DNA from: Piezodorus guildinii
Taxonomy: Eukaryota > Arthropoda > Insecta > Hemiptera > Pentatomidae
Length of the DNA: 64,000 bases
Direction: 5' to 3'
NCBI GenBank assembly: GCA_023052935.1
Contig: CM041293.1
Span: 155,061,474 to 155,125,473, forward strand
Shown: piece by piece, positions 1-9,844 of the stretch
Layout: every line of letters begins with the position of its first letter
Position numbering within the stretch: position 1 is the first letter of the stretch
The notes under the pieces: generated by a model
Told to the model about the DNA's origin: nothing
The model's input: the letters and a program-made list of their open reading frames with translations, nothing else
Database searches by the model: none
Translations under genes and position numbers: made by a program

Positions 1-237
1 AAAGACTAAAGGATTATAATTAATTTTTATTTACAATGGTATCAGAAAAAAAAAGTGGATTAAAGTATATTAAAGAGTAAATAAAATAAAAGAGTAATAT
101 ACATAACATCTTATAGATTAAAGCGTTGATTAAAATAAAACATTGAAACTGGTTCATAATGACATATTCATTAACTGAGTTTAATATAAACAATAAATAA
201 TGAATTTTCTCTATGAATTGAAATTTGATTTGAAATA

Positions 238-420
238 TCAGGCTTGTAGTTCAGCGTCTGTTTGGGATGACAGTAGGTACTGGAACAACTGAGACTTGAA
301 TGATGGTAGGGATGAAGCATGGCGGAAATGAGTAGGTAAGGAATTCCAGAGAGTAGTAGAGCGGACAAGAAAGGAGTGATTAAAAGTTTTTGTTCTATGG
401 ACGTATATATATACAGATTC
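238..420 (-). pseudogene. LINE ORF2 C-terminal fragment
   Basis: The minus strand reads in one frame through SFLVRSTTLWNSLP, then a short Phe/Ser-rich stretch ending at a TGA at 238-240. The pattern RT-x-F-N-x-SFL-x-RS-x-x-LWNSLP is the usual C-terminal tail of Jockey/CR1-type non-LTR retrotransposon reverse transcriptases. Only about 60 residues survive, with no RT core, so it is a dead 5'-truncated copy. Related tails occur at 43330, 55608 and 57950. The exact clade is not resolvable from this tail. Confidence 0.7.
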
Positions 421-800
421 AAAGCACCTTAGTTCTCACTATGCAGATGCAATAGGGAAATTAAAATAGTAAACCTTACCATTGACCTATATTTAAAAAT
501 AAATCAGTATGTACTTTATGCAATAAGTAGGATGGTCCTAATCCATTAGGGGACAAAGGGTATGACAGTTTAAATGGGTGATTTTTCTTAGTGTTAATAT
601 AAAAAAACAAAACAATTTTAATGACATAAATTATTGACAAAAATTTTAATTAAAATTGGATAACATTTTAATTTTTAAATGAATTTCAGGTAAATATAAT
701 TTTACGTAACATTATTGTATATATATTTTTTTAAAATGATTTTAGTATATAAAAAAGTTATTTTATAATGTTAATTGACAATTTGTTAATGTATTTTAGT
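421..800. other. AT-rich, no gene seen
   Basis: Very AT-rich sequence. I see no coding signal or recognisable repeat until the hammerhead-like motif at 801. Confidence 0.5.
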
Positions 801-840
801 GAGTCCTGATTATGGAGAAGGCCCCCGAAACGTTGACTCG
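801..840 (+). ncRNA. degenerate hammerhead-like motif
   Basis: GAGTC (801-805) and GACTC (835-839) form a perfect 5-bp helix I around CTGATTA (806-812), a weak GC hairpin, and GAAACGTT (827-834). The order is that of a type I hammerhead core (CUGANGA ... GAAA ... UH). The G8 position is T here, and helix II has only about three pairs, so it is probably inactive. It is probably a remnant of a PLE terminal region like the one at 9472. Confidence 0.45.
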
Positions 841-965
841 TTTTGATATTTATGTGCAATAAACTATTAAGATGTAGGAGCCAAATTATTATTTATGATA
901 TTGAACGTTTAAAATGTATTTTAAATAGTTGGGTGAAATAGTAACTAGGGATAAACTGTAAATGC

Positions 966-1330
966 TAAGTGAGCGCATCTGATCTCTTTTCCGCCTCACC
1001 GAATCTTCACCCGAGATCTTATTCTCGCGTGGAAAAGCTCGCCTACCAGCTTGATAAAGCGTGAGATAGAACTATGTGACATAAATAAATCACTAAAGCC
1101 GTTTGAAGGAAGAAAAACAAGACGAAGAATGATATATGCACCACTAATTGCATCTGATTTACGTCCCTGTTTGCAGGGACCAGTCTTGCTTAAGATGGAT
1201 GCAAGTGCAGTGAACGCAGCCTCTTCCTCCAATCTGTTCTCGGGGCAATAACGTCTTATTTATCTCTCGGCGAAATAACCTCTTGGTGGCAGCTCACAGA
1301 TCACCTTTATGGTGCAAATATTTGCTTAGC
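966..1330. other. GC-elevated unique-looking segment
   Basis: About 350 bases noticeably richer in GC than their surroundings. Short overlapping open frames exist on both strands (about 66-78 codons), but neither resembles a known protein. No repeat relatives are seen elsewhere in the window. It could be single-copy host DNA or an old element. Confidence 0.35.
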
Positions 1331-1926
1331 GAATGACAAAAGTTGAATAATGAAATCGAAAACCAGCTGAATTTCCCTTGGCATACTTACAATGTGCTGT
1401 TGCAAAAAATTAAGCCCATACCAAACTTTTATCAAATACTTTTTTGTGTTACATATTTTATTACAGATCGATTTTGGAAAAAAAAAAGTTCCAAATTATT
1501 ACAGACTGATTTATTATTTCGAAATAACTATATTAGGGTATAACTGTTTACATATATATATTGCTTTTTTTCTGTTTATCGGACTTTACTGAATCTAAAA
1601 CTCTATAATAAATTAAATTTTTGTCTTTTCTTTTTCTCGTTTTTTATAATTATTTGCAGTTTTTTTTGGGTAAAAAACACAAATTATTTTACCCTATCTT
1701 CAAAAGTAACTGAATTATTGAATTAGATCACTTTTAAACGGCCGCCATTTTAAAAATAATTAACTGATATAAACTTCTAGGGGTATATATACATACATAA
1801 TTAAATCAATTTAGAAGTCTACTGGTGGTAAATATAATTTAGATATACGGAATATCGTGTTTTCCTCTGAAATACTCTATCAATTCTACATGAATAAATG
1901 AATACGTTTCAACTTCACTTAAAGTA
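1331..1926. other. AT-rich stretch with repeat Z copy
   Basis: No gene seen. Bases 1610-1800 match 48236-48410 in opposite orientation, sharing a TTAAAATGGCGGCCG core and the following AACTGAATTATTGAAT-type block. A dispersed repeat therefore explains part of this gap. Confidence 0.5.
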
Positions 1927-2852
1927 TTGGGTTGTTACACATGAAATGTCCGTTTTTATAGTTTCTGAAATAGAAAAAGGATTTTGCAGGTCTCTGTTGT
2001 TTTCTTCCAAATGTTTACATTTTAAAATAAACAGTTACTAATCCTCTACCTTTGTATTATAAACATTAGCTTCCCAATCAATTACCCACTTGTTAGTATA
2101 CCTCCAAATATGAACATGGAAACACGCGATTTTGAGTAACATTTTTGAACGAGTTTAAACTCGGCCATTCAGCAGCTGTGGCCGCTACAAATATTTGCAA
2201 GGCGTTTGGGGAAGGAAGTGTTAATGAACGGACCATTCGCCGTTGGTTTTTAAGTTTTCAGCTGGGGATACCGACTTGGAAACTTGCCCCGAGGAAGACC
2301 TATGACCGAGTGAAGACCGTCCGTAATAGACAACGATGTCCTCAAACATACAGTAGAAGGGAACCCCTACTAAACAGTTAAAGGACTCTCAGCACAACTA
2401 AATGGAAGTGCATCTACCGTTTCCAGACATTTAAAGTGTATTGGGTAAGTAAAAAAGCTCGATACATGGGCACCTCATGATCTTACTGAGCGTCATGTTT
2501 CAAAACATACCTTGCAAAAATTAAAAGAACTTGGTTACGAAGTTCTTCCGCACCCACTATATTCTCCCGACTTGTCTCCAACAGATTAGCACCTGTTCAG
2601 GAATTTAGACAACTTCGTCAAAGGAAAACTATTTGAAAATGATGATCAAGTAAAAAGTGCGTTTTCAGATTTTGCTTCACTTCAAAAGCTTAGAGTTTTT
2701 CAGTTCGGGGATAAAAAAAGTTGGTGTCACGTTGGGAAAAATGTGTAGAAAAAGAAGGTAACTACTTCGAATAAAGTTATCTTGTTTTCGTATCGTATTT
2801 TTAATAAAAATCCTTTATCTTGAAAAAGGACATTTCATGTGACACAACCCAA
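1927..2852 (+). mobile_element. mariner element, copy 1 (deleted)
   Basis: The element is flanked by TA dinucleotides (1925-1926, 2853-2854). Its terminal inverted repeats are about 25 bp: TTGGGTTGTTACACATGAAA at the left and the complement of TTTCATGTGACACAACCCAA at the right. The body encodes a broken mariner transposase. The N-terminal helix-turn-helix region (HSAAVAATNICKAFGEGSVN, RTIRRW) lies near 2160-2250, VKKLDTWAPHDLTE near 2450-2490, and the C-terminal block LGYEVLPHPLYSPDLSPTD near 2530-2590 with a stop inside it. The sequence between DLTE and the C-terminal block, which should hold the first two catalytic aspartates, is missing. At 926 bp it is shorter than a full mariner (about 1.3 kb). 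Wording is closest to the cecropia/Hsmar1-type subfamily. Confidence 0.88.
2145..2810 (+). pseudogene. mariner transposase remnant
   Basis: This is the coding remnant of the mariner at 1927-2852. The frame shifts after KFSAGDT-like text, and there are several stops. The third catalytic Asp region (YSPDLSPTD) survives, but the two upstream Asp blocks are deleted. It cannot encode an active DDD transposase. Confidence 0.85.
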
Positions 2853-3404
2853 TATGATATGATAAATTTTTGAATTACCATCAAATGATTTTTCTGGTTA
2901 ACCTGATCTAGATTAACCCATATTCTGATGTTACTGCATCTTGTTCTTAAACTATATCAAACAGGATTTAAATAGATTATACTAGTTGACCGTTGAGTGA
3001 TTCAGAAGGAAAATAATCCCGTATCTCTTCACAAAAACAATTATTTCACTATCTATCATTTGTACACACAAAAAAAGTAAATAATTTGTTTTCGATAAGT
3101 GAAGTAAAAACTCAATTTTATCCTTTCTTTTACATACTTGATATTATTTTTTTTTTCAGAACAATAATAATACTGTTATTACACTGGATAATATATTTTT
3201 TATTCAAAATATTTTGATAATATGCGATTATTATAACGAATTTTCTCAAATTATTAAAGTTTTCAAAACAGTCTACAGTAAAATAGTGTAATTACGCCAG
3301 AATTCAGGTCGTTCTATATTTAGCCTCGGTAATAATAATATGAAGTTGTTATAGGTCTTTAATAATTAAGGGTACCTTAAACCTAAGATTCCCAGAACAA
3401 CTTT
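2853..3404. other. AT-rich, nothing recognised
   Basis: No coding signal or repeat relative seen, apart from short homopolymer runs. Confidence 0.5.
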
Positions 3405-4185
3405 AGCACCAGATCGTATTAAGGGTTGTTTTCCGACCCAAAAATAGAACTTAAACGAGTATAGTGTAGGTGATTGATGACTGTTATTGATACATTTGGT
3501 CATTCAGAAAATTAGTTCGCATATTTTTATCCTAAAAACCAGTTCACAGGTCCATTGTTATAATTATGAGCCCTCAAAAAAACAAAATTAATTAAATTTC
3601 TATCATCATATTCTTTATTCTGAAACTACCTGTAGGTTATATTTTCTTGTGGCATAAGAACATACTGATTCTCTCCGCGACATATAGATGACCTTATGAA
3701 AAGCAGTCTTGACGTAAATCAATTCCGACGTATTTAAATGTTTACCCAGGTGATTTATTAATTGTTACGGCAAAAGGTAACTTAACGGAAAATTGGATTG
3801 TTATAAAATTAAAAGGTAAATAATTTGGAATCATTGGGATGCGAGGCTAATTTTCCTTGTTTTTTCTAGATTTTCCCCTGATTCTTCTCTCCTATTGGAC
3901 GCAGCGTGAGATTCTATAGCGTAAAGCCTTCCTCGATAAATGGACTATGCAACACAAAAATATTTTTTTAATTCGAACCAGTAGTTTCAGAAATTAGCGT
4001 GTTTAAACAAACAAAAAAACTCTTCAGCTGTATAATATTAGTATAGATTTATTATTAATGTGTTCCTCTTTTACTACATTAGACGGTTTGGATTAAACTT
4101 GTTATAGCGATAATTATAAGTTTTCTTCATAACTTTGTTATGATGAAGTGAAAAAGTTATATTTATAGTTATATTATCACCTTGT
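3405..4185 (-). repeat. duplicated block with Helitron remnant, copy 1
   Basis: This block is clearly homologous to 9650-10507, with shared text such as GACGCAGCGTGA, CTTCCTCGATAAATGGACTA and GATAATTATAAGTTTTC in the same order. The part from about 3640 to 4180 also matches the complement of 58330-58790, so it includes a Helitron helicase remnant on the minus strand. The Helitron 3' tail seen at 9845-9900 is missing here. No open frame survives. Confidence 0.7.
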
Positions 4186-4189
4186 GGTA

Positions 4190-4811
4190 ATATTGAATTA
4201 TAAATTTATACGGTTATTAATTATAAAAGGTTTAAGTGTCGAATTGTTTAAATTTCTTCCATCTTGCAATAAAATCAGTAAATAATTTTGAACACAAATT
4301 TAATTTTTTTCTTTTAATTCAACCTTATTTGCTTACTGTTTCTGATTCTATCAATGACCAGACAAACTCAAATTCTACTGTTGATCTCAAAATCTTACTT
4401 TTCTCTATAGTCAACTCAAACCAGGTTCTGACTTGTCCACGCTGATTGTAAATATTGTTTATACCTATGAGTCCTTTAAGATGGATACGTATCACTTCTT
4501 CTGTTTAGCTATAAATTTATCTTAGTTTTTTGACTTATTTCGGAAATCTTGCTAAAATTAAGTCACTGATTACTGTTACAATTGTTCCTTTTTGAGACAG
4601 AATGTAATTGAACCAAAAAAAAACAACTAAATTATGATTAGTAAAGTCAGGATAAAATTTTCATAATTGCTGTATAATGAATTTTTCAAAACTCACCATT
4701 AATAAAATCCTTACCGACTTTTTTTATTTTTATTTTTTTTGGTTCCATAATCCAATAAAAAAATTAGAAACTAATAATAAATCATCACTGTATTCTTCAA
4801 CAAGGCTTGAT
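4190..4811. other. AT-rich, nothing recognised
   Basis: A short open frame at 4236-4445 has AT-biased composition and no recognisable motif. I see no gene here. Confidence 0.45.
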
Positions 4812-4817
4812 AAATTT

Positions 4818-5025
4818 TGTTTATTCATTTAACGTCACTTTATGTGGCTATGGGTAATCGGAAGATCCTACAGTAGGATTCATAAATTATGCATATCTAG
4901 TTTTAATTAAGATATGGATTATGGATTGACTTACCTTACATTGCAACGGCTCGAAGCCCCTCTGAAGGACGGCATAACTAAAGATTTTTTACTTTAAATA
5001 AAAATCCTAGCGCAACATGCCAGCT
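4818..5025 (-). repeat. SINE-B copy 1 (5' damaged)
   Basis: The minus-strand copy shares the TTTATTTAACGTCACTT-like tail, the TGAAGGACGGCATAACTAA segment and the TTTTTACT/AAAAATCCTAG segment with 36433-36703, 42271-42551 and 53518-53806. The tRNA-like head is degraded here. Confidence 0.7.
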
Positions 5026-5035
5026 TTAAAATCGC

Positions 5036-5620
5036 ACATTATTGACTAAAGTGTCTTAATTTTATTCTTTTGGTATAATAATAATGTGTCTTAGTAATGT
5101 AAAATTTACATATATATGCAAACTTTGAAGTATTATATAAAATTATAGTTTTTATAGGTTTGTCATAGCTAAGTTCATTTAGAAGATTATAAAATAAAAA
5201 AATTGTATCGCAAGAAGGTTTTGATGGACGAAATTTATAACTTTTTTTAATGAAATTTTTCTACTGATAAAGGATTAACAACGCTAATCTCAATAAAGTT
5301 GACGACCAAGATTATACTTATTCTCAGAACCTCCATTACCGTAAGGAGGCCGCCTATAAATTGAAGTTGAGTGAAGCTGAAAAACGTTTAAAATAGCATC
5401 AAAGATATATTGGCTTACCGAGAGCGGGAAATTACTTGAAAATCCCAGAGGAACTCTTCCTGTTAGGCATGCCTTTCGACTTGGTATCATAAAAAATTCA
5501 TTTCTCCTCTTATCGAAGCCATCTGCAAGGCTGGGTACTGCCGTGTTAAATATGGGCTCTTATTGGCTCAAGTGGGGGAAAAATTTGTTATAAGACAGAT
5601 TTAAGCATGAGGAAACATAC
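5036..5620. other. no gene recognised
   Basis: AT-rich sequence with a slightly GC-richer patch at 5290-5560. A short minus-strand frame there has no recognisable motif. Confidence 0.4.
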
Positions 5621-5634
5621 TTAAATAATCATTG
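5621..5634. repeat. left target-site duplication of PLE
   Basis: TTAAATAATCATTG at 5621-5634 is repeated exactly at 9614-9627 on the far side of the Penelope-like element. Confidence 0.9.
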
Positions 5635-5701
5635 GAAGGAATTAGTCCGGGTGGCGGTCATTAAATGAAACAACTAAATAGTTTCAACTATTTTATTGTT
5701 T

Positions 5702-5740
5702 GCCAACGTTTCGACCCCCTTTGTGGGTCATCATCAGGGC
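5702..5740 (-). ncRNA. hammerhead ribozyme-like motif, PLE left arm
   Basis: The minus strand reads GCC, CTGATGA, an extra base, GACCC-loop-GGGTC, GAAAC, GTT, GGC. This is the inverted twin of the motif at 9472-9510. Helix I is GCC/GGC, helix II is five pairs, and helix III is the minimal self-complementary ACGU. Hammerheads are established components of PLE terminal regions. One unpaired base between CTGATGA and helix II departs from the textbook core. Confidence 0.75.
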
Positions 5741-6617
5741 TAAAAAGATACAAAAGAATATAATTTCAATGACATTACATACAATATTATATAACCTATT
5801 TAGCTAGAGAACGTCGGTATTGAAAAAATAACAGAAGAACTGTATATGTAAAAAAAAAAAAAACTTAATTAAAATACAATGACCATATTACAATAATGAA
5901 AGTGTTATACAAAAAAATAAAAATGTTCACTAAACAAAATTTACACAGGTATCAATAATTTACATGAAATATGAAATATAAAAATATGAAGTATAGTGGA
6001 GATACGTACCGCATGGTGGGAGAATGGAAACTAGGTACTGTTTGGTAGATGGGGGGTAGGTAGGATGGAAAATACGTAGGAAAAGGTAGAATGGAAAATA
6101 CGTATTGATTTATGGACAGGGTCTGACAACAATGACTAAAATTCTTAATACTACCATACAAAGAATCAATGAAATTTAACTTATGATTATAATAATGATA
6201 CAGGATAAAAAATTATAATTTAATTCTTGAAATATCACCTATATAATAGTAAAAACAGTGATGGAAGATGTATATGGAGAAAAACTGACTGTACCTCCCA
6301 ACTTAATTATCCCTAATTCTGTTTAAGGTATCCAAAGATAACAGGGTGGAAAAAAATAAAAATGGAACATTGTAAAATACATTAATTGACAAATCTTACA
6401 GGTTGATAAAAAAGTTAAATAAACATAAATACAAGTTGGAATAAATTGAATAGTGAAGACATTTAGAAAATTTTAAATACATAAACAAAACAAAATAAAT
6501 ACATTTATAGAATTATATGGATACCTAAAATAGATTTAAAATTATAAATAAAAACCAACAAACAATACTAATGAAAAACAAAACAATATATATGGTGGGA
6601 TAGACAGAGAAAATATG

Positions 6618-8396
6618 CTACTTAATAGAGTTTAATATGTGGCTATATGTGGAGGAAATGCATTGTTTATCGGTTTTGTGGTTAACAGGATTGGATTGGA
6701 GGTGGATGTGGACGGATTCTGCGATTAGTCTTTTCCTATGGTTTGGAACATAATCTAAAATGGAGCAGTCGTCAAAGTTAAAGGAATGATTGAAATGTAT
6801 GGAGTGTTCAGAAAGTTTTGAGGCTAGAGGGTTTCGAGAGGATACGGAGAGTTTATGTTGCGATATTCTGGTTTTTAGGTAATTTTTGGTTTCTCCTACA
6901 TAGGATACATCACAATCTGAACATGAAATTTTATAAACAATATTGGAACGATATATAGGAGTGATCGGGTCTTTTGTATTGGTAAAAAGGTGAGAAAGCT
7001 TTTTCTGGGTCTTTAGTCCTAGTCTTAAGGAAGGTAAGGAAAATATAAGGATTTTTTTTATATTTTCAGAAAGGTGCGGAATGTAAGGTAGGGATCTATA
7101 TAAAAATATCATGGGTGAATCATGGTCGGGAATTGTAGGGGAAGTAACGGTGGTTTTTGTGTTATAAGAATCTATAAGGTTTTTAATGACTTTTTTTGGG
7201 AAGCTGTTTAAGGTTAGTATTTTTTTAATACGTTCGATATTATTAGGATGGTACTTTGGATCAGACAAGGATAGGCAACGGTGGACGAGATTCTTGGCAA
7301 CATTTAATTTCTGATGATATGGGTGTTGGGAGAAGAAGTTGAGCAGTCTACCGGAATAGGTGGATTTGGTGTACCAGTCAGTTGAAATAGAACCGTCAGT
7401 GTTTCTAGTGATAAGTAAGTCTAAAAAGGGAATTGTCAAGTTGTTTTCTCTTTCTACGGTAAAACGGAGGCGTGGATCATATGAATTAAACGATTTTAGG
7501 ATATCGAGGATTTTGTCTGGGTTTATTATAAGGAAGAGGTCGTCCACGTACTTTTTAATAAATATAATTTCATTTTTATAGGTTGCGGTTATAGAGTCGA
7601 GTAAGTCATTTAGTACGATATTAGAGAGGTCAGGAGCGAGACAGTTACCCATTGCAAGTCCCGAGATCTGATTGTAAAATTTGTTCTGAAAAGTGAGATA
7701 TCCGATTTTACAACAAAGTTTTAGTGATTCTAAATATGAAAGAAGATTGAGTGTGGTGTGGGGTTCAATGATGTTCCAGTGTTTTTCTACTAGTTGGATA
7801 ACTTTATCAATGGGGATATTGGTAAATAGGCTTTCGGCGTCAAAGGATGTTAGAATGTAGTTGGGGGGAATACGCAATGATAGTAACTGTTCTCGGAGGT
7901 AAATGGAATTGTTAATGTCATAGGGGTTAGTTCGGCTAAGTATTTTAAGTGAAGGTAGAAGGAATTTACTGAGTTTCGAGGAAGGTGCGTTGATGTTAAA
8001 AATGATGGGACGGAGTGGATTGCCGGGTTTGTGAATTTTGGGAAGGCCATATAAACGCGGGGGTAAGGAGTTGTACGAGATCAAGTTTCTGTACGTGGTT
8101 AGGTTGATGAATTTATTTTCTAAGAGATTTTTGATATGATGATTGAATTTAATCATGAGAGGGCGGGTGGGATCACGGGAAGATGGTGTATATGTCGATC
8201 GGTCAGATAAGAGTGAGTTTATTTTGTCGTCATATTCAGTTTTGTCCATTATAACTGTCACGTTACCTTTGTCAGCCCTAGTAACTATAAGTTGGTCATT
8301 GGATCTGAGGAATGAGCGAGTGAAGGAAAGATCTTTGAAGAAGAGGGGGGAAAGAGACGATTGAGGTGGAGGGCGTTGGAGGTGGTTGGAGATCAT
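6618..8396 (-). CDS. Penelope-like RT + GIY-YIG endonuclease (5'-truncated)
   Basis: The 592-residue frame has no internal stop. Visible blocks, in order: TRADKGNVTVIMDKTEY (about residues 39-55); LYGLPKIHKPGNPLRPI (about 115-131, RT fingers); SFDAESLFTNIP (184-195, first catalytic Asp); ISGLAMGNCLAP (244-255); KYVDDLFLI (282-290, YVDD catalytic pair); and a C-terminal GIY-YIG nuclease with IVYKISC (486-492), SYVGET (498-503), the TRISQHK arginine block (511-517) and a candidate catalytic Glu in IAESVHIH (about 553-560). A CSDC pair lies inside the nuclease domain. In this family the nuclease nicks the target DNA and the RT copies the element RNA from that nick. Full-length relatives are longer. 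Upstream text in the same style (LGPNFSTP, about 8530-8555) lies in another frame and then stops at the arm junction. Confidence 0.93.
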   Translation of the reverse strand: MISNHLQRPPPQSSLSPLFFKDLSFTRSFLRSNDQLIVTRADKGNVTVIMDKTEYDDKINSLLSDRSTYTPSSRDPTRPLMIKFNHHIKNLLENKFINLTTYRNLISYNSLPPRLYGLPKIHKPGNPLRPIIFNINAPSSKLSKFLLPSLKILSRTNPYDINNSIYLREQLLSLRIPPNYILTSFDAESLFTNIPIDKVIQLVEKHWNIIEPHTTLNLLSYLESLKLCCKIGYLTFQNKFYNQISGLAMGNCLAPDLSNIVLNDLLDSITATYKNEIIFIKKYVDDLFLIINPDKILDILKSFNSYDPRLRFTVERENNLTIPFLDLLITRNTDGSISTDWYTKSTYSGRLLNFFSQHPYHQKLNVAKNLVHRCLSLSDPKYHPNNIERIKKILTLNSFPKKVIKNLIDSYNTKTTVTSPTIPDHDSPMIFLYRSLPYIPHLSENIKKILIFSLPSLRLGLKTQKKLSHLFTNTKDPITPIYRSNIVYKISCSDCDVSYVGETKNYLKTRISQHKLSVSSRNPLASKLSEHSIHFNHSFNFDDCSILDYVPNHRKRLIAESVHIHLQSNPVNHKTDKQCISSTYSHILNSIK

Positions 8397-8563
8397 ATTA
8401 CTAATACGTAAACGGGAGATTTCCTTGTCCTCACTTATTTTGAAAATATCATCTTTATTCCAAATATTCCAAAATATTCCAAATCCGTGATAAGTTGGGG
8501 AATCATTTTTGAAGGATTAGAAGAAGGGGTAGAAAAATTGGGACCTAAGCTCAAAATGTTGTT
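8397..8563 (-). pseudogene. PLE ORF N-terminal extension, frameshifted
   Basis: The 592-residue frame stays open upstream through NKDDIFKISEDKEISRL. It then meets three tandem near-copies of an approximately 11-base unit built on GGAATATTT (complement of about 8459-8485). Beyond them, the expected PLE N-terminal wording (LGPNFSTPSSNPSKMIPQL) continues in a different frame. The unit expansion probably caused the frameshift. Coding text ends at 8563, where the inverted right arm begins. Confidence 0.7.
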
Positions 8564-8566
8564 AAT

Positions 8567-9577
8567 ATTAGATTATGTTCCAAACCATAGGAAAAGACTA
8601 ATCGCAGAATCCGTCCACATCCACCTCCAATCCAATCCTGTTTACCACAAAACCGATAAACAATGCATTTCCTCCACATATAGCCACATATTAAACTCTA
8701 TTAAGTAGCATATTTTCTCTGTCTATCCCACCATATATATTGTTTTGTTTTTCATTAGTATTGTTTGTATGTTTTTATTTATAATTTTAAATCTATTTTA
8801 GGTATCCATATAATTCTATATATGTATTTATTTTGTTTTGTTTATGTATTTAAAATTTTCTAAATGTCTTCACTATTCAATTTATTCCAACTTGTATTTA
8901 TGTTTATTTAACTTTTTTATCAACCTGTAAGATTTGTCAATTAATGTATTTTACAATGTTCCATTTTTATTTTTTTCCACCCTGTTATCTTTGGATACCT
9001 TAAACAGAATTAGGGATAATTAAGTTGGGAGGTACAGTCAGTTTTTCTCCATATACATCTTCCATCACTGTTTTTACTATTATATAGGTGATATTTCAAG
9101 AATTAAATTATAATTTTTTATCCTGTATCATTATTATAATCATAAGTTAAATTTCATTGATTCTTTGTATGGTAGTATTAAGAATTTTAGTCATTGTTGT
9201 CAGACCCTGTCCATAAATCAATACGTATTTTCCATTCTACCTTTTCCTACGTATTTTCCATCCTACCTACCCCCCATCTACCAAACAGTACCTAGTTTCC
9301 ATTCTCCCACCATGCGGTACGTATCTCCACTATACTTCATATTTTTATATTTCATATTTCATGTAAATTATTGATACCTGTGTAAATTTTGTTTAGTGAA
9401 CATTTTGCTATATAACAATTACAACAGTTGTATGTAATGTCATTGAAATTATATTCTTTTGTATCTTTTTAGCCCTGATGATGACCCACAAAGGGGGTCG
9501 AAACGTTGGCAAACAATAAAATAGTTGAAACTATTTAGTTGTTTCATTTAATGACCGCCACCCGGACTAATTCCTTC
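8567..9577 (+). repeat. right inverted arm of PLE
   Basis: The first 140 bases encode, on the plus strand, the last 45 or so residues of the nuclease frame (DYVPNHRKRLIAESVHIH ... SHILNSIK, stop). They match the minus-strand ORF end at 6618-6758. The rest mirrors the left arm's non-coding region. The short plus frame here is a partial duplicate, not a separate gene. Confidence 0.88.
9472..9510 (+). ncRNA. hammerhead ribozyme-like motif, PLE right arm
   Basis: GCC (9472-9474), CTGATGA (9475-9481), T9482 unpaired, GACCC (9483-9487) pairing with GGGTC (9495-9499), GAAA (9500-9503), minimal helix III from ACGT, predicted cleavage after T9507, then GGC (9508-9510) closing helix I. A two-base-pair helix III is typical of PLE-associated hammerheads, which are thought to act as dimers. 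The extra base at 9482 is the main reservation about activity. Confidence 0.75.
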
Positions 9578-9613
9578 CAGTAATTCTCAACGGTCAACTA
9601 ATTACATCCACAA

Positions 9614-9627
9614 TTAAATAATCATTG
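9614..9627. repeat. right target-site duplication of PLE
   Basis: Exact 14-base match to 5621-5634. Confidence 0.9.
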
Positions 9628-9844
9628 TGTGTTCTTGTGAGATGAGGTACCGGATCGTATCAAGGGCTGTTTTCCGACCCAATATAGAACTTAAACGAGT
9701 ATGGTGTAAGTGATTTATGAATGTTAATGATACATTTGGCCAATCAGGAAATTAGCTTGCATATTTTTATCCTAAAAAATTATAATTATGGGCCTTCAAA
9801 CAAAATTATTAAATTAAATTTCTATCCTATTTTTTATTCTAAAA

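Larger units (their letters stand above)
5635..9613 (-). mobile_element. Penelope-like element with inverted arms
   Basis: The insertion is 3979 bp, bounded by a 14-bp exact target duplication. The left arm (5635-6758) and right arm (8567 to about 9577) are near-identical inverted copies of the 3' part of the ORF plus the terminal non-coding region. The right arm lacks about 130 bp present in the left arm (roughly 5770-5920) and carries an extra terminal stretch of about 35 bp. Between the arms lies the reading frame for RT and most of a GIY-YIG endonuclease. Inverted pseudo-LTR arrangements are known for Penelope-like elements. The copy is 5'-truncated: coding text stops near 8563, where the right arm begins. 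The exact target duplication and near-identical arms suggest a recent insertion. Confidence 0.92.

Noticed and set aside
996..1251. Overlapping 78- and 66-codon frames on both strands
   Set aside because: Neither resembles a known protein, and overlapping frames on opposite strands are expected in a GC-richer patch. Kept only as an unnamed segment.
7360..8364. Plus-strand open frames inside the PLE (7360-7581, 8143-8364) and a minus frame at 7850-8050
   Set aside because: They are shadows of the RT frame at 6618-8396, without motifs of their own.
5952..9374. Identical 69-codon frames at 5952-6161 (-) and 9165-9374 (+)
   Set aside because: Both lie in the non-coding inverted arms of the PLE. 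The identity reflects arm duplication, not a gene pair.
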